Positions 21,171 through 29,391 are shown, numbered from the stretch's first letter. The stretch is DNA of 64,000 nt from Ewingella sp. CoE-038-23 (GCF_040419245.1 NZ_JAZHOH010000001.1:2976001-3040000), one strand, 5' to 3'. Numbers and translations are program-made. Notes: a model not told the origin generated them from the sequence alone.

Positions 21171-21614
21171 TTAGAATTTAGAGATAATGTCCTGAATAGT
21201 TTTAATGTCTTTCGCTGCAAATATTTTTTGCATTTCATCTTCGCTGGAAAATAACTCAGCCAGCTCGGAAATTAATTCGATATGGCTGTGTTTATCCGGT
21301 GCCGCTAACATCACTACGCTATACACCGGATCATTATCTTCTGAATTGAATTTCACGCCGTGAGGCAGTGTCAGCAAAGATAATCCTAGCCCCTTGGCAC
21401 CCTCTTCAGGACGGGCATGCGGCATGGCAATACCCGGTGCCAAAACGTAGTACGGACCCAACTTCTCATGCTGGGCAAAAATCGCCTCAACGTAATCAGC
21501 GGTGATGGTGCCATTCGCCAGTAAAGGTTCAGCACTGGCTTTCACGGCGTCGCGCCAGTCAGTGATGTCGTGTCTAATGTGAATCGTATCTGGTGTCAGC
21601 CAATCATTAAGCAT
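21171..21614 (-). CDS. PTS EIIA component (fructose/ascorbate type)
   Basis: This phosphocarrier of the EIIA-fructose/mannitol superfamily (147 aa) is the first gene of the operon. The phospho-accepting histidine is H66 in GIAMPHARPEEG. It takes phosphate from HPr and gives it to EIIB C7. AGGAG with a 5-nt spacer precedes the ATG. The promoter must lie in the adjoining operator region, shared with the divergent LacI-type gene. Confidence 0.92.
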   Translation of the reverse strand: MLNDWLTPDTIHIRHDITDWRDAVKASAEPLLANGTITADYVEAIFAQHEKLGPYYVLAPGIAMPHARPEEGAKGLGLSLLTLPHGVKFNSEDNDPVYSVVMLAAPDKHSHIELISELAELFSSEDEMQKIFAAKDIKTIQDIISKF

Positions 21615-21736
21615 TGCAACTCCTGACTCTTATTTTAGGAATTCTTACTTGGTGTGTCAGTGGGCCTAAAGGTCGCCATAGTTAAAAGTATTAACAACCT
21701 CCCCCGATCCCATTAACGATCCAGACTCTACTCAGC

Positions 21737-21748
21737 GATAGCGTTAAC
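21737..21748. promoter_or_regulatory. Operator-like site O1 (LacI/GntR type)
   Basis: GATAGCGTTAAC is an imperfect version of the palindrome found at 21804-21817. It is centred about 33 bp from the middle site and 123 bp before the EIIA start. It is likely bound by the divergent LacI-family regulator. Confidence 0.55.
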
Positions 21749-21751
21749 ATC

Positions 21752-21767
21752 TGTGATGCAAATCACA
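21752..21767. promoter_or_regulatory. CRP-cAMP binding site
   Basis: TGTGATGCAAATCACA matches both CRP half-sites, TGTGA-N6-TCACA, with no mismatch. Its position between two operator-like palindromes and upstream of a PTS operon fits catabolite control of the island. Confidence 0.85.
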
Positions 21768-21769
21768 AA

Positions 21770-21781
21770 GGTAGCGCTACC
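21770..21781. promoter_or_regulatory. Operator-like site O2
   Basis: GGTAGCGCTACC is a perfect 12-bp palindrome with the central AGCGCT core of LacI/GntR-family operators. It abuts the CRP site, so repressor and CRP binding could interfere. Confidence 0.65.
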
Positions 21782-21803
21782 AAATTTCTATGATTTGATT
21801 CTG

Positions 21804-21817
21804 TGATAGCGCTATCA
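21804..21817. promoter_or_regulatory. Operator-like site O3
   Basis: TGATAGCGCTATCA is a perfect 14-bp palindrome of the type bound by GntR/IdnR-like LacI-family repressors. The three sites are spaced 33 and 35 bp centre to centre, close to three helical turns. Confidence 0.7.
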
Positions 21818-22009
21818 AAAATAATCACCCTCGGGTATCAGACAACATTGGAGATGAGAAATAAGGATATACTTTGTCCACGATTTGCCGATAATTCATC
21901 ACATCTGCCGCTGTTAACCCTGCCGTTCTTGCGGGAACCCTCAGGTTTGCGGCCCATTTTAGATTGCGATGCCCTGCGCGAGATGCGCAGTTGAGAGTCA
22001 GGATAGTGA

Positions 22010-23026
22010 ATGTCGATTAACAAAAAACGACGCAGTACCGGAAGAGTGACGCTGGCCGATGTCGCGCAACTCGCGGGTGTCGGGAGTATGACCGTGTCCC
22101 GGGCGCTAAGAACGCCGGAGCAGGTTTCGGATAAACTGCGTGAAAAAATTGAAGAAGCCGTCAGCCAGCTCGGCTATTTACCCAATCAGGCCGCCAGCTC
22201 GCTCGCTTCCGCCTCTTCCTACACTATTGCGATGATTGTCCCAAGCCTGTCAGAGCCGGGTTGTGCCGAGATGTTCGCCGGGTTGCAAAAAATCCTGCAA
22301 CCCGCCGGCTACCAAATCATGCTGGCGGAGTCGCAGCATCGTCTCGATCGCGAAGAGAAGCTGCTCGAAACCCTCCTGTCTTACAACCTCGCCGCCGCCA
22401 TTTTGCTCAGCGTCGAGCACTCGCCGAATGTGCGCAATTGGCTGGATAATACCTCGATCCCGGTGCTGGAGATTGGCGCGCTGACCGAGTCGCCCATTGA
22501 TATGAATATTGGCATCGACAATGTCGAAGCCATGTATCAACTGACCAAAACGGTGATCGACCGCGGCTATAAAAACATTGGCATGCTGTGCGCCAATCAG
22601 GAGCAGTGGATTTTCCAGCAGCATCTGCAAGGCTGGCATAAAGCCATGCTTAAGGCCCACATGTCGGTGCATCGGGTGATCAATTCAGCCGAACCGGCCA
22701 GCTTCACCACTGGCGCGCACCAGCTGCCGGAGTTCTTGCTGGCGTGGCCTGAAATCGACGCGCTGGTGTGCGTTTCCGACGAGCTGGCCTGCGGCGTGCT
22801 GTACGAATGCCAGCGCCGGAGAGTGAAAGTACCGGATGATTTAGCGGTGGTGGGTTTTGGTAACAGTGACGTGAGCAAGGTGTGCCAGCCGCCCTTGACC
22901 ACCATTGCCATTCCACACAAAGAGATTGGCATCCGCGCGGCGCAGGCCCTGCTGGCGCGCATTAATGATGAAGAGTGGGAAGAGGTCGCGATTGCCTCAT
23001 CACTTTGCCGTCGCGATAGCTGTTAA
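22010..23026 (+). CDS. LacI-family transcriptional regulator
   Basis: This 338-residue repressor has an N-terminal LacI helix-turn-helix (VTLADVAQLAGVGSMTVSRALR, about 13-34), a hinge helix (LPNQAASSLASASS) and a periplasmic-binding-protein-like effector domain. The hinge and layout resemble GntR/IdnR. It is divergent from the PTS-transketolase operon and faces three operator-like palindromes, so it most likely controls that operon and itself. The inducer is probably the imported sugar phosphate; this is inference. Confidence 0.88.
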   Translation: MSINKKRRSTGRVTLADVAQLAGVGSMTVSRALRTPEQVSDKLREKIEEAVSQLGYLPNQAASSLASASSYTIAMIVPSLSEPGCAEMFAGLQKILQPAGYQIMLAESQHRLDREEKLLETLLSYNLAAAILLSVEHSPNVRNWLDNTSIPVLEIGALTESPIDMNIGIDNVEAMYQLTKTVIDRGYKNIGMLCANQEQWIFQQHLQGWHKAMLKAHMSVHRVINSAEPASFTTGAHQLPEFLLAWPEIDALVCVSDELACGVLYECQRRRVKVPDDLAVVGFGNSDVSKVCQPPLTTIAIPHKEIGIRAAQALLARINDEEWEEVAIASSLCRRDSC

Positions 23027-23042
23027 AACATGATTTATCCGC

Positions 23043-23080
23043 AAAATGCAGAGGGCGGCCTAAGCCGCCCTCTGCATTTT
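23043..23080. terminator. Bidirectional terminator
   Basis: A perfect 17-bp stem (23043-23059 with 23064-23080) and 4-nt loop CTAA starts with AAAA and ends with TTTT. It serves both the LacI-type gene and convergent yfcD. Confidence 0.92.
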
Positions 23081-23092
23081 ACTCAGAAGCCG

Positions 23093-23734
23093 TTAAGCTC
23101 CGTCAGCGTTTTTGCTTTCCTGAACGTCACCCAGCGAGAAGGAAGAGGTTTCAACCGGCAGCGGATCGCCCGGTAAGATTTTCTCTTCGCGAACCAACGG
23201 CTTACCGTGTTCTTTCTCATTATTGCGGGTCATCCACAGCGACAGCGCTTTCAGCGAGTCTGGGGTGAATTCGTCACAACGGGCAGTGATCTCTTCTGGC
23301 GTCATCCAACTGACTTCGTCGATCTCTTCTTCCTGCAAGGCAAAAGGACCGTGGGAAACACAGCTAAACAACGCGCCCCACACGCGGCACTTGTTTGGCT
23401 CTTCGAAGTAGAACATGCCGTGCTCAGCAAAAGGCACGCCGGCAATACCCAGCTCCTCTTCTGCTTCGCGACGGGCGGAATCCAGCACAATCTCCCCACT
23501 CTGCACCACGCCGCCGGCGGTGGCATCTAACCAACCAGGGAAGAAATCTTTGGTCTCGGTGCGTCTTTGCACCAGGATTTTACCCATGCCGTCGTGAACC
23601 ACGATGTAGCTGGCACGATGGCGCAGGCACTGAGCTCGCATCTGTTGACGGCTAGCCTGGGCTATAACTTCGTTATCTTCGTTGACGATATCAACCCATT
23701 CGCCGGTGCCGGTGTTCTGCTCTTGTTCCGCCAT
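23093..23734 (-). CDS. yfcD: Nudix hydrolase YfcD
   Basis: YfcD is a Nudix hydrolase of uncertain substrate, related to isopentenyl-diphosphate isomerase-like Nudix proteins. The Nudix box is complete: G75-x5-E81-x7-R89-E90-x-E-E93-E94-x-G96. The N-terminal part ([22 protein letters not shown]) matches E. coli YfcD (180 aa) closely. At 213 residues this copy is longer, because of a hydrophilic C-terminal tail from about residue 180 that is not recognisable. It is convergent with the LacI-type gene. Confidence 0.93.
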   Translation of the reverse strand: MAEQEQNTGTGEWVDIVNEDNEVIAQASRQQMRAQCLRHRASYIVVHDGMGKILVQRRTETKDFFPGWLDATAGGVVQSGEIVLDSARREAEEELGIAGVPFAEHGMFYFEEPNKCRVWGALFSCVSHGPFALQEEEIDEVSWMTPEEITARCDEFTPDSLKALSLWMTRNNEKEHGKPLVREEKILPGDPLPVETSSFSLGDVQESKNADGA

Positions 23735-24026
23735 CCTATGAAACCTTCTAAGGGTAAAATTGAGTATCCGCTGATTCTATCTGTCTCTGCGGGGGCGCTT
23801 CAATAGCCAGAGTGGCATTGTTCCACGCTTAAAGCTAAGACAGTCCGGGCCGGAAACCATCAGACTAGTCTCACAGTGCCAACCAAGCTTAACTGATATG
23901 TTAACCTAAAGTTGATAGTTTGCGGATGTTGCACCCGAGTCAGTAAGAATTCAACGCTATTCTTTGATTATCAGAATCCCGCTCTGCCGCATGTCGGCCA
24001 CAAAATCTAATAACGCAGGAGGCATT

Positions 24027-24656
24027 ATGATTGATTTATATTACGCGCCAACACCCAACGGACACAAAATCACGCTCTTTCTGGAAGAAGCCGAAATACC
24101 CTACCGAATTCAACGCATTAACATCAGTTCCGGCGACCAGTTCAAGCCCGAGTTTCTCGCCATCTCGCCCAATAATAAAATTCCTGCCATTGTTGATGAC
24201 CAGCCAGTTGATAACGGCGCGCCGATTAGCGTGTTCGAATCCGGCGCCATCTTGCAGTATCTCGCCGACAAAACCGGCAAACTGCTCAGCCAAGAGCTAC
24301 GCGAACGTACCCTGACCCTCCAGTGGCTCTACTGGCAAGTCGGCGGATTCGGCCCGATGCTGGGGCAAAACCACCATTTCACCCACTTCGCCCCGCAGCC
24401 CGTCCCTTACGCCATCGAGCGTTATTTGCAAGAAACCCAACGCCTGTACAACGTGCTCAATACCCAGCTGGAGAAAAACGCCTATATTGCGGGCGAAAAC
24501 TACAGCATTGCCGATATCGCAACCTACCCGTGGGCAGTTTCACACGAGCGGCAACGGATTGATCTGGCGGACTACCCTGCCGTGCGCAACTGGTTTGAAC
24601 GCATCAAGAACCGCCCTGCGACGCAAAAAGCCTACGCCGTGGCCGACAACAAGTAG
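24027..24656 (+). CDS. yfcG: GST-like disulfide-bond oxidoreductase YfcG
   Basis: YfcG is a glutathione S-transferase homologue of the Nu class with disulfide-bond reductase activity. The 209-residue protein starts at the ATG at 24027, which has AGGAGG 4 nt upstream; a longer frame to 23964 is unsupported. Residues 1-80 form the thioredoxin-like GSH-binding domain (YYAPTPNGHKITLFLEEAE, PNNKIPAI, FESGAILQYLA). The helical domain contains WQVGGFGPMLGQNHHF, which is diagnostic for YfcG. Confidence 0.94.
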   Translation: MIDLYYAPTPNGHKITLFLEEAEIPYRIQRINISSGDQFKPEFLAISPNNKIPAIVDDQPVDNGAPISVFESGAILQYLADKTGKLLSQELRERTLTLQWLYWQVGGFGPMLGQNHHFTHFAPQPVPYAIERYLQETQRLYNVLNTQLEKNAYIAGENYSIADIATYPWAVSHERQRIDLADYPAVRNWFERIKNRPATQKAYAVADNK

Positions 24657-24673
24657 TTCACGCTCAGCCGTTC

Positions 24674-24734
24674 TTATCCCCAATGCGGTGAGTTTTGCCG
24701 ATACCCGCGCGGGTTATCGACGCATTGGGGATAA
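24674..24734. repeat. Nested inverted repeat between yfcG and yfcH
   Basis: A perfect 14-bp outer stem (24674-24687 TTATCCCCAATGCG with 24721-24734) encloses an inner stem (CGATA 24699-24703 with TATCG 24715-24719, around the palindrome CCCGCGCGGG). There is no U-run on either strand, so it is not a classical terminator. Its role is unknown; it could be a processing site, an RNA element or a small repeat. Confidence 0.6.
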
Positions 24735-24841
24735 AAATATTTCACTCAGGATGTGCTCCATATCGCGTGTTTAGTGCGAGGAGTAACCTATGCTAAAAAG
24801 AAGCCTTCCAACGGGCATTCAATAAGTTAAGGAGCCAGCCT

Positions 24842-25741
24842 ATGAAAATCTTGATAACCGGAGCCACCGGCCTTATCGGACGCCGACTCACAGAACGTCT
24901 GCTCGGCCAGTCGCACCATATCACGGCGCTGACTCGCTCCCCCTCTCGCGCCGCCAAAGTGCTCGGCCCGCAGGTATTGCTGTGGGAGTCGCTGGAAGAT
25001 AAAACCTCTTTAGACGGCTTCGACGCGGTGATCAATCTTGCCGGAGAGCCAATCGCCGATAAGCGCTGGACCAAAGATCAGAAACAGAAGTTATGCGATA
25101 GCCGCTGGCAGGTCACCGAGCGACTCGCCACCCTGATTAACGCCAGCCAGAAGCCGCCGTCAGTCTTCATTTCCGGTTCCGCCGTGGGCTATTACGGCGA
25201 CCAAGGTCAGGCGTTAGTGCCCGAAGATGAGCCGCCAAATAAGCAGTTCACCTGGCAGCTCTGCGCCCGTTGGGAAGCCCTGGCTTTAGCCGCAGAGAGC
25301 GACCGCACTAGAGTCTGCCTGCTACGCACCGGCGTGGTGTTAGCCCGTAAAGGCGGCGCGCTGGCGAAAATGGTGCTGCCCTTCCGCGCCGGTCTCGGCG
25401 GCCCGTTCGGCGACGGCCAGCAATATATGCCGTGGATCCACATCGACGACATGGTCAATGGCATCATTTTCCTGCTAATGCACGAAACCCTGAGTGGCCC
25501 TTTCAACATGGTTTCCCCTTACCCCGCCCGCAACGAACAGTTCAGCGCGTTGCTGGGTGAAGTGCTCCACCGCCCGGCCTTTATGCGCGTGCCTGCGGGC
25601 GTTGTGCGCCTGTTGATGGGGGAATCAGCGGTTCTGGTGCTGGGCGGCCAGCGAGCCGTGCCGAGGAGATTGGAAGATGCAGGGTTTACGTTTGGGCATC
25701 AGGAGTTGAAGGAGGCGCTGGAGAACGTTCTGAAGGGGTGA
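24842..25741 (+). CDS. yfcH: NAD(P)-binding SDR family protein YfcH
   Basis: YfcH is an atypical short-chain dehydrogenase (SDR39U1 family) with an N-terminal Rossmann motif [17 protein letters not shown] (residues 4-20), [13 protein letters not shown], and a DUF1731-type C-terminal domain ([25 protein letters not shown]). At 299 residues it is close to E. coli YfcH (297). The family is often described as a nucleoside-diphosphate-sugar epimerase, but no reaction is established. AAGGAG lies before the ATG. Confidence 0.92.
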   Translation: MKILITGATGLIGRRLTERLLGQSHHITALTRSPSRAAKVLGPQVLLWESLEDKTSLDGFDAVINLAGEPIADKRWTKDQKQKLCDSRWQVTERLATLINASQKPPSVFISGSAVGYYGDQGQALVPEDEPPNKQFTWQLCARWEALALAAESDRTRVCLLRTGVVLARKGGALAKMVLPFRAGLGGPFGDGQQYMPWIHIDDMVNGIIFLLMHETLSGPFNMVSPYPARNEQFSALLGEVLHRPAFMRVPAGVVRLLMGESAVLVLGGQRAVPRRLEDAGFTFGHQELKEALENVLKG

Positions 25742-25773
25742 TTGGGATGGGCTTCCCAAGCGAGCCTTTTAAG
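25742..25773. other. Spacer before the palindromic element
   Basis: Short non-coding spacer between the yfcH stop and the start of the inverted-repeat element. No terminator was seen. Confidence 0.4.
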
Positions 25774-26345
25774 GTCAAGGTCGTGCGCTGCCGCCACACC
25801 GGCCTTGAAGGGCGCCTATCGCCGCGCCCCTCAAGACTCCCCGGCTCTTTACTGCGCGCTCCGCTCGCTGGACGGACGTGTTTCAGGTACTTCCGTTCTC
25901 CACCGCAAAATGTCGCCGCTTAGGCGGTGCCTTCGCTTCAGGCTTCGAGCCTTTGGTCTCGAACCATTCGCTCAGCGCCATTTTTGACTGCGGTTTTGGG
26001 GCTTCTCAACCGTGCCGTTTCAGGAGTTTGACTTACTCCCTCCCAGCCTCCCTCTTATCAGGGGGGAGCAAACCAACCCCAAACCACTGAAAAGGTTCGG
26101 TGTAAATGCCGGTAGGCCGCGTTCAGAAGTGACGCCGAGGGAGTGGTTCGAGACCAAAGGCTCGAAACCCGAACTGAGGGAACCGCCTAAGCGGCGGCAT
26201 TTCGCGGCGAACACCGTGGCCGCTGGAACACGTCCATTCCAACCCTGCGAAGCCTCTATTTTACAGCAGGAAAAAACGCAGGGTTCCAAGGGAGGCGCGT
26301 TTACGCCTCCCTTGGTCGGTGTGGGCCGACGCCCACGGTTTTGAA
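25774..26345. repeat. Giant imperfect palindrome (about 570 bp), unknown element
   Basis: The whole region between yfcH and the dppA-like gene is one imperfect inverted repeat centred near 26057. A perfect 23-bp match pairs 25944-25966 with 26144-26166. CGCCGCTTAGGCGG (25914-25927) pairs with 26183-26196, GGACGTGTT (25874-25882) pairs with 26227-26235, and the ends TCAAGGTCGTG (from 25775) and CACGGTTTTGA also correspond. Each arm has its own outer hairpin (25804-25835 and 26286-26315). No credible gene is present; short frames of up to 110 codons run through it. It may be a MITE-like or dispersed repeat. Confidence 0.75.
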
Positions 26346-26425
26346 GTTGAATTTGAATTTAAAGATTTAAAAAGCAGGTTAGGGCAGCAGCCCAAAAGTT
26401 AGCGGCCCGAAAGCCGCCCTCTTTC

Positions 26426-28021
26426 CTACTCCTTGATGTCCGTCTGGTAGAAAATATGTTTCCCAAACGGGTCGACTTCATACCCGGTCACTTCTTTGCG
26501 AACGGGTTCGAAAATCGTCGAGTGGGCGATAAACACTGCCGGAGCCTGATCGTGCATCACTTGCTGCGCCTCTTCGTACAGCGCGACGCGTTTGTCGTGA
26601 TCGGTGGTTTCTTTAGCTTCGGTGATTAACTTATCGAATGGCGGATAGCACCACTTGGCCGAGTTAGAACCGCCTTTAGCTGCGTTACAGGTGTACAGCG
26701 GGCCGAAGAAGTTGTCCGGGTCGCCGTTGGCGGTGGTCCAGCCCATCAGCGCGGCCATGTGCTCGCCGTTGCGGATTCGGGTCTGATACTCGCCCCACTC
26801 ATAGCTCACAATGTGCGCCTTCACGCCAATTTTCGCCCAATCGGACTGAATCATCTCGGCCATGCGGCGGGCATTGGGGTTGTATGGACGCTGAACCGGC
26901 ATCGCCCACAGATCGATATCAAAACCATTCGGGAAACCGGCTTCGGCTAATAGCGCTTTGGCTTTTTCTGGTGAGAAATCGTAATCCACCACTTTATCGT
27001 TATAGCCCCAGACGCCGGTCGGCAGCAGCGTTTTGGCTACTGTCCCGGTGCCCTGAAACACGGCTTCGATGATTTGCGGCTTGTTGATCGCCATGCTCAG
27101 CGCCTGGCGCACTTTCACATTATCCAACGGCGGTTTTTGAGTATTGAAGGACAGGAAGCCGGTATTCAACCCGGACTTGCTCATCAAATTAATGTCTTTA
27201 TTGGCGCGCATACGGTCCAAGTCAGCCGGATTCGGGAATGGCATCACCTGACACTCGTTCTTCTCCAGCTTGGCGAGGCGCATCGAGGCATCAGGCGTGA
27301 TGGTGTACACCAGACGGTCGATTTTCGACTTGCCCTGCCAGTATTCCGGGAAAGCTTTGTACAGCAGACGGGTGTCTTTCTGGTACTGCACCAGCTCGAA
27401 GGGGCCGGTGCCGATAGGATTCATATCCACTTTTTCTGGCGTACCGGCTTTCAGCATCTGGTCGGCATATTCCGCCGAGAGGATTGAGGCGAAATACCAT
27501 GCCAAATCAGCCACAAACGGGGCTTCAGGGCGCGTCAGATTGAAGCGAACCGTGTAATCATCCACCTTGTCGATGCTGCCAATCAGGTCCCCCATCTTCA
27601 GGCTATCGAAGTTGAGATAAGTCCCGCCCGACACCTTGTGGTAGGGGTTGTTTTCGTCTTTTTGGCGCATGAAGGAGAAAATCACGTCGTCAGCGTTGAA
27701 GTCACGGGTTGGCGTGAAAATCTTGCTGCTCTGGAATTTCACCCCTTTGCGCAGATGAAAAGTGTAGGTTTTGCCGTCCGGGCTGATGTCCCAGCTTTCG
27801 GCAAGGCTCGGCACTAAATCAGTGGTGCCAGCTTTGAAATCGACCAGACGGTTATAGATAGGCACCGCGCTGGCGTCTACCGAGGTTCCCGAGGTGTAGA
27901 GCTGCGGGTTGAACTGCTCTGGCGAGCCTTCGGAGCAATAGACTAAGGTCTTGGCGGACACGCCGCCCGTCACCGCCAAGGCCAGTAAACCGGCACTTAT
28001 TTTGAGGATGTTGTGTTTCAT
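26426..28021 (-). CDS. Orphan dipeptide-binding protein (DppA-like)
   Basis: This periplasmic solute-binding protein of the DppA/OppA family (SBP family 5, 531 aa) has a signal peptide of about 23 residues (cleavage after GGVSA) and then KTLVYCSEGSPEQFNPQL, almost the mature DppA start. Other DppA-like blocks are NPIGTGPFELVQYQKD, LWAMPVQRPYNPNARRMAEMIQ and APAVFIAHSTIFEPVRKEV. No permease or ATPase genes adjoin it, so it probably feeds a Dpp transporter encoded elsewhere. It is divergent from pepT, 137 bp away. Confidence 0.88.
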   Translation of the reverse strand: MKHNILKISAGLLALAVTGGVSAKTLVYCSEGSPEQFNPQLYTSGTSVDASAVPIYNRLVDFKAGTTDLVPSLAESWDISPDGKTYTFHLRKGVKFQSSKIFTPTRDFNADDVIFSFMRQKDENNPYHKVSGGTYLNFDSLKMGDLIGSIDKVDDYTVRFNLTRPEAPFVADLAWYFASILSAEYADQMLKAGTPEKVDMNPIGTGPFELVQYQKDTRLLYKAFPEYWQGKSKIDRLVYTITPDASMRLAKLEKNECQVMPFPNPADLDRMRANKDINLMSKSGLNTGFLSFNTQKPPLDNVKVRQALSMAINKPQIIEAVFQGTGTVAKTLLPTGVWGYNDKVVDYDFSPEKAKALLAEAGFPNGFDIDLWAMPVQRPYNPNARRMAEMIQSDWAKIGVKAHIVSYEWGEYQTRIRNGEHMAALMGWTTANGDPDNFFGPLYTCNAAKGGSNSAKWCYPPFDKLITEAKETTDHDKRVALYEEAQQVMHDQAPAVFIAHSTIFEPVRKEVTGYEVDPFGKHIFYQTDIKE

Positions 28022-28158
28022 GGTTTTCCCTGTCGTTGTGTTTAATAACGCTTATTCTTCGTGGTGCATCTTTTAAAAACAGATTAACATTCAAGCAACA
28101 GTTAGTAATACTCTGTTATATATGAAAATCTTGTATGTAAGCAAACTTAGGGGTCATA
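28022..28158. promoter_or_regulatory. Shared promoter region of dppA-like gene and pepT
   Basis: This 137-bp AT-rich region between divergent starts must hold both promoters. I looked for an FNR-type TTGAT-N4-ATCAA site, because pepT is anaerobically induced in Salmonella, and saw no clear match. Confidence 0.45.
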
Positions 28159-29391
28159 ATGTCGACAACAATCGAAAAACAGCTTACCGAACGTTTCTTT
28201 CGTTACCTGTCAGTGAGCACGCAAAGTGATGCCCACGCTACTACCCTTCCAAGCACGCCGGGCCAGCACACACTGGCGAAACTACTCGCCGACGAACTCA
28301 AAACGCTGGGCCTGCAAAACATTCAAATTGATGAACACGCTACAGTCACCGCCGTGAAGCCAGGTACCAAGCAAGGCGGACCGCGCATTGGCTTCATCAC
28401 CCATATTGATACCGTGGACGTCGGCCTCAGCCCTGACATTCACCCGCAAACCCTGACTTTCACCGGCGATGATGTCTGTCTGAATAAAGAAAAAGATATC
28501 TGGCTGCGCCCGTCTGAGCGCCCGGAGATTTTGCCGTACAAAGGTCAGGAGATTATTTTTAGCGACGGCACCAGCGTGCTCGGCGCGGACAATAAAGCCG
28601 CCGTCACTGTGGTAATGACCCTGCTAGAAAACCTGCGCGACGACCAGCAGTATGGCGATATCGTTGTGGCCTTCGTGCCCGATGAGGAGATTGGCCTGCG
28701 CGGCGCGAAGGCGCTGGATCTGGCGCGTTTCGACGTGGATTTCGCCTACACCATCGACTGCTGCGAATTGGGCGAAGTGGTGTATGAGAACTTCAACGCG
28801 GCGGCGGTAGATATCAGCTTCACCGGCGTGACCGCCCACCCCATGTCCGCCAAAGGCGTACTGGTCAACCCGCTGCTAATGGCCCATGACTTCATCAGCC
28901 AGTTTGACCGCGCCGAAACGCCGGAAAACACCGAAGGCCGCGAAGGCTATGTCTGGTTCAACGGCATGAGCGCCACCCAGCAAGGCGCAGAGCTTAAAGC
29001 CTCTATTCGCGACTTCGACAGTGACAGCTTTGCAGCGCGCAAAGTCAAAATTCAGCAAGTGGCGAAAGAGATTCAGGCCAAGTACCCAACGGCCAAAGTC
29101 TCGGTGGAAATCAGCGATACCTACAGCAATATCAGCAGCGCCATTGGTGAAGACCGTCGGGCGATTGACCTGATTTTCGCGGGTTTACAGCAGATTGGCG
29201 TGGAGCCGAAGGTGATCCCAATGCGCGGCGGCACCGACGGCGCGGCGCTGTCGGCGAAAGGCTTGCTGACGCCAAACTACTTCACCGGCGCGCACAACTT
29301 CCACTCTAAGTATGAGTTCCTGCCCGTCAGCTCCTTCGTGAAGTCTTATGAACTGACCGTGCAGCTCTGTCTGCTGGCCGCCAAGGGCTAA
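28159..29391 (+). CDS. pepT: Peptidase T (tripeptidase)
   Basis: PepT is a cytosolic di-zinc aminotripeptidase of the M20 family that removes N-terminal residues from tripeptides. The 410-residue protein (E. coli 408) has the metal ligands H82 and D84 in FITHIDTVD, D144 in LGADNKAAV, the catalytic E176-E177 in VPDEEIG, and the late GAHNFHSKYEF block. It lies next to an orphan peptide-binding protein and is followed by an intrinsic terminator. Confidence 0.96.
   Translation: MSTTIEKQLTERFFRYLSVSTQSDAHATTLPSTPGQHTLAKLLADELKTLGLQNIQIDEHATVTAVKPGTKQGGPRIGFITHIDTVDVGLSPDIHPQTLTFTGDDVCLNKEKDIWLRPSERPEILPYKGQEIIFSDGTSVLGADNKAAVTVVMTLLENLRDDQQYGDIVVAFVPDEEIGLRGAKALDLARFDVDFAYTIDCCELGEVVYENFNAAAVDISFTGVTAHPMSAKGVLVNPLLMAHDFISQFDRAETPENTEGREGYVWFNGMSATQQGAELKASIRDFDSDSFAARKVKIQQVAKEIQAKYPTAKVSVEISDTYSNISSAIGEDRRAIDLIFAGLQQIGVEPKVIPMRGGTDGAALSAKGLLTPNYFTGAHNFHSKYEFLPVSSFVKSYELTVQLCLLAAKG

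Larger units (their letters stand above)
21615..22009. promoter_or_regulatory. Divergent control region of the PTS-transketolase island
   Basis: This 395-bp region lies between the PTS operon (leftward) and the LacI-type gene (rightward). Its left half holds three related palindromes and a CRP site, listed separately. The right half (about 21840-22009) is the leader of the regulator gene and shows no further clear signal apart from a GGAT-containing ribosome binding site. Confidence 0.7.

Noticed and set aside
21803..21994. A 63-codon frame in the operator region before the LacI-type gene
   Set aside because: It starts inside a clear operator palindrome and has no Shine-Dalgarno sequence or recognisable product.
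26012..26344. A 110-codon frame, and an 89-codon opposite-strand frame, inside the giant palindrome
   Set aside because: Both run through inverted-repeat hairpins, lack ribosome binding sites and look like repeat-derived translations; reported as repeat instead.
28022..28158. An FNR site for pepT
   Set aside because: Looked for TTGAT-N4-ATCAA in the divergent gap and found no acceptable match.
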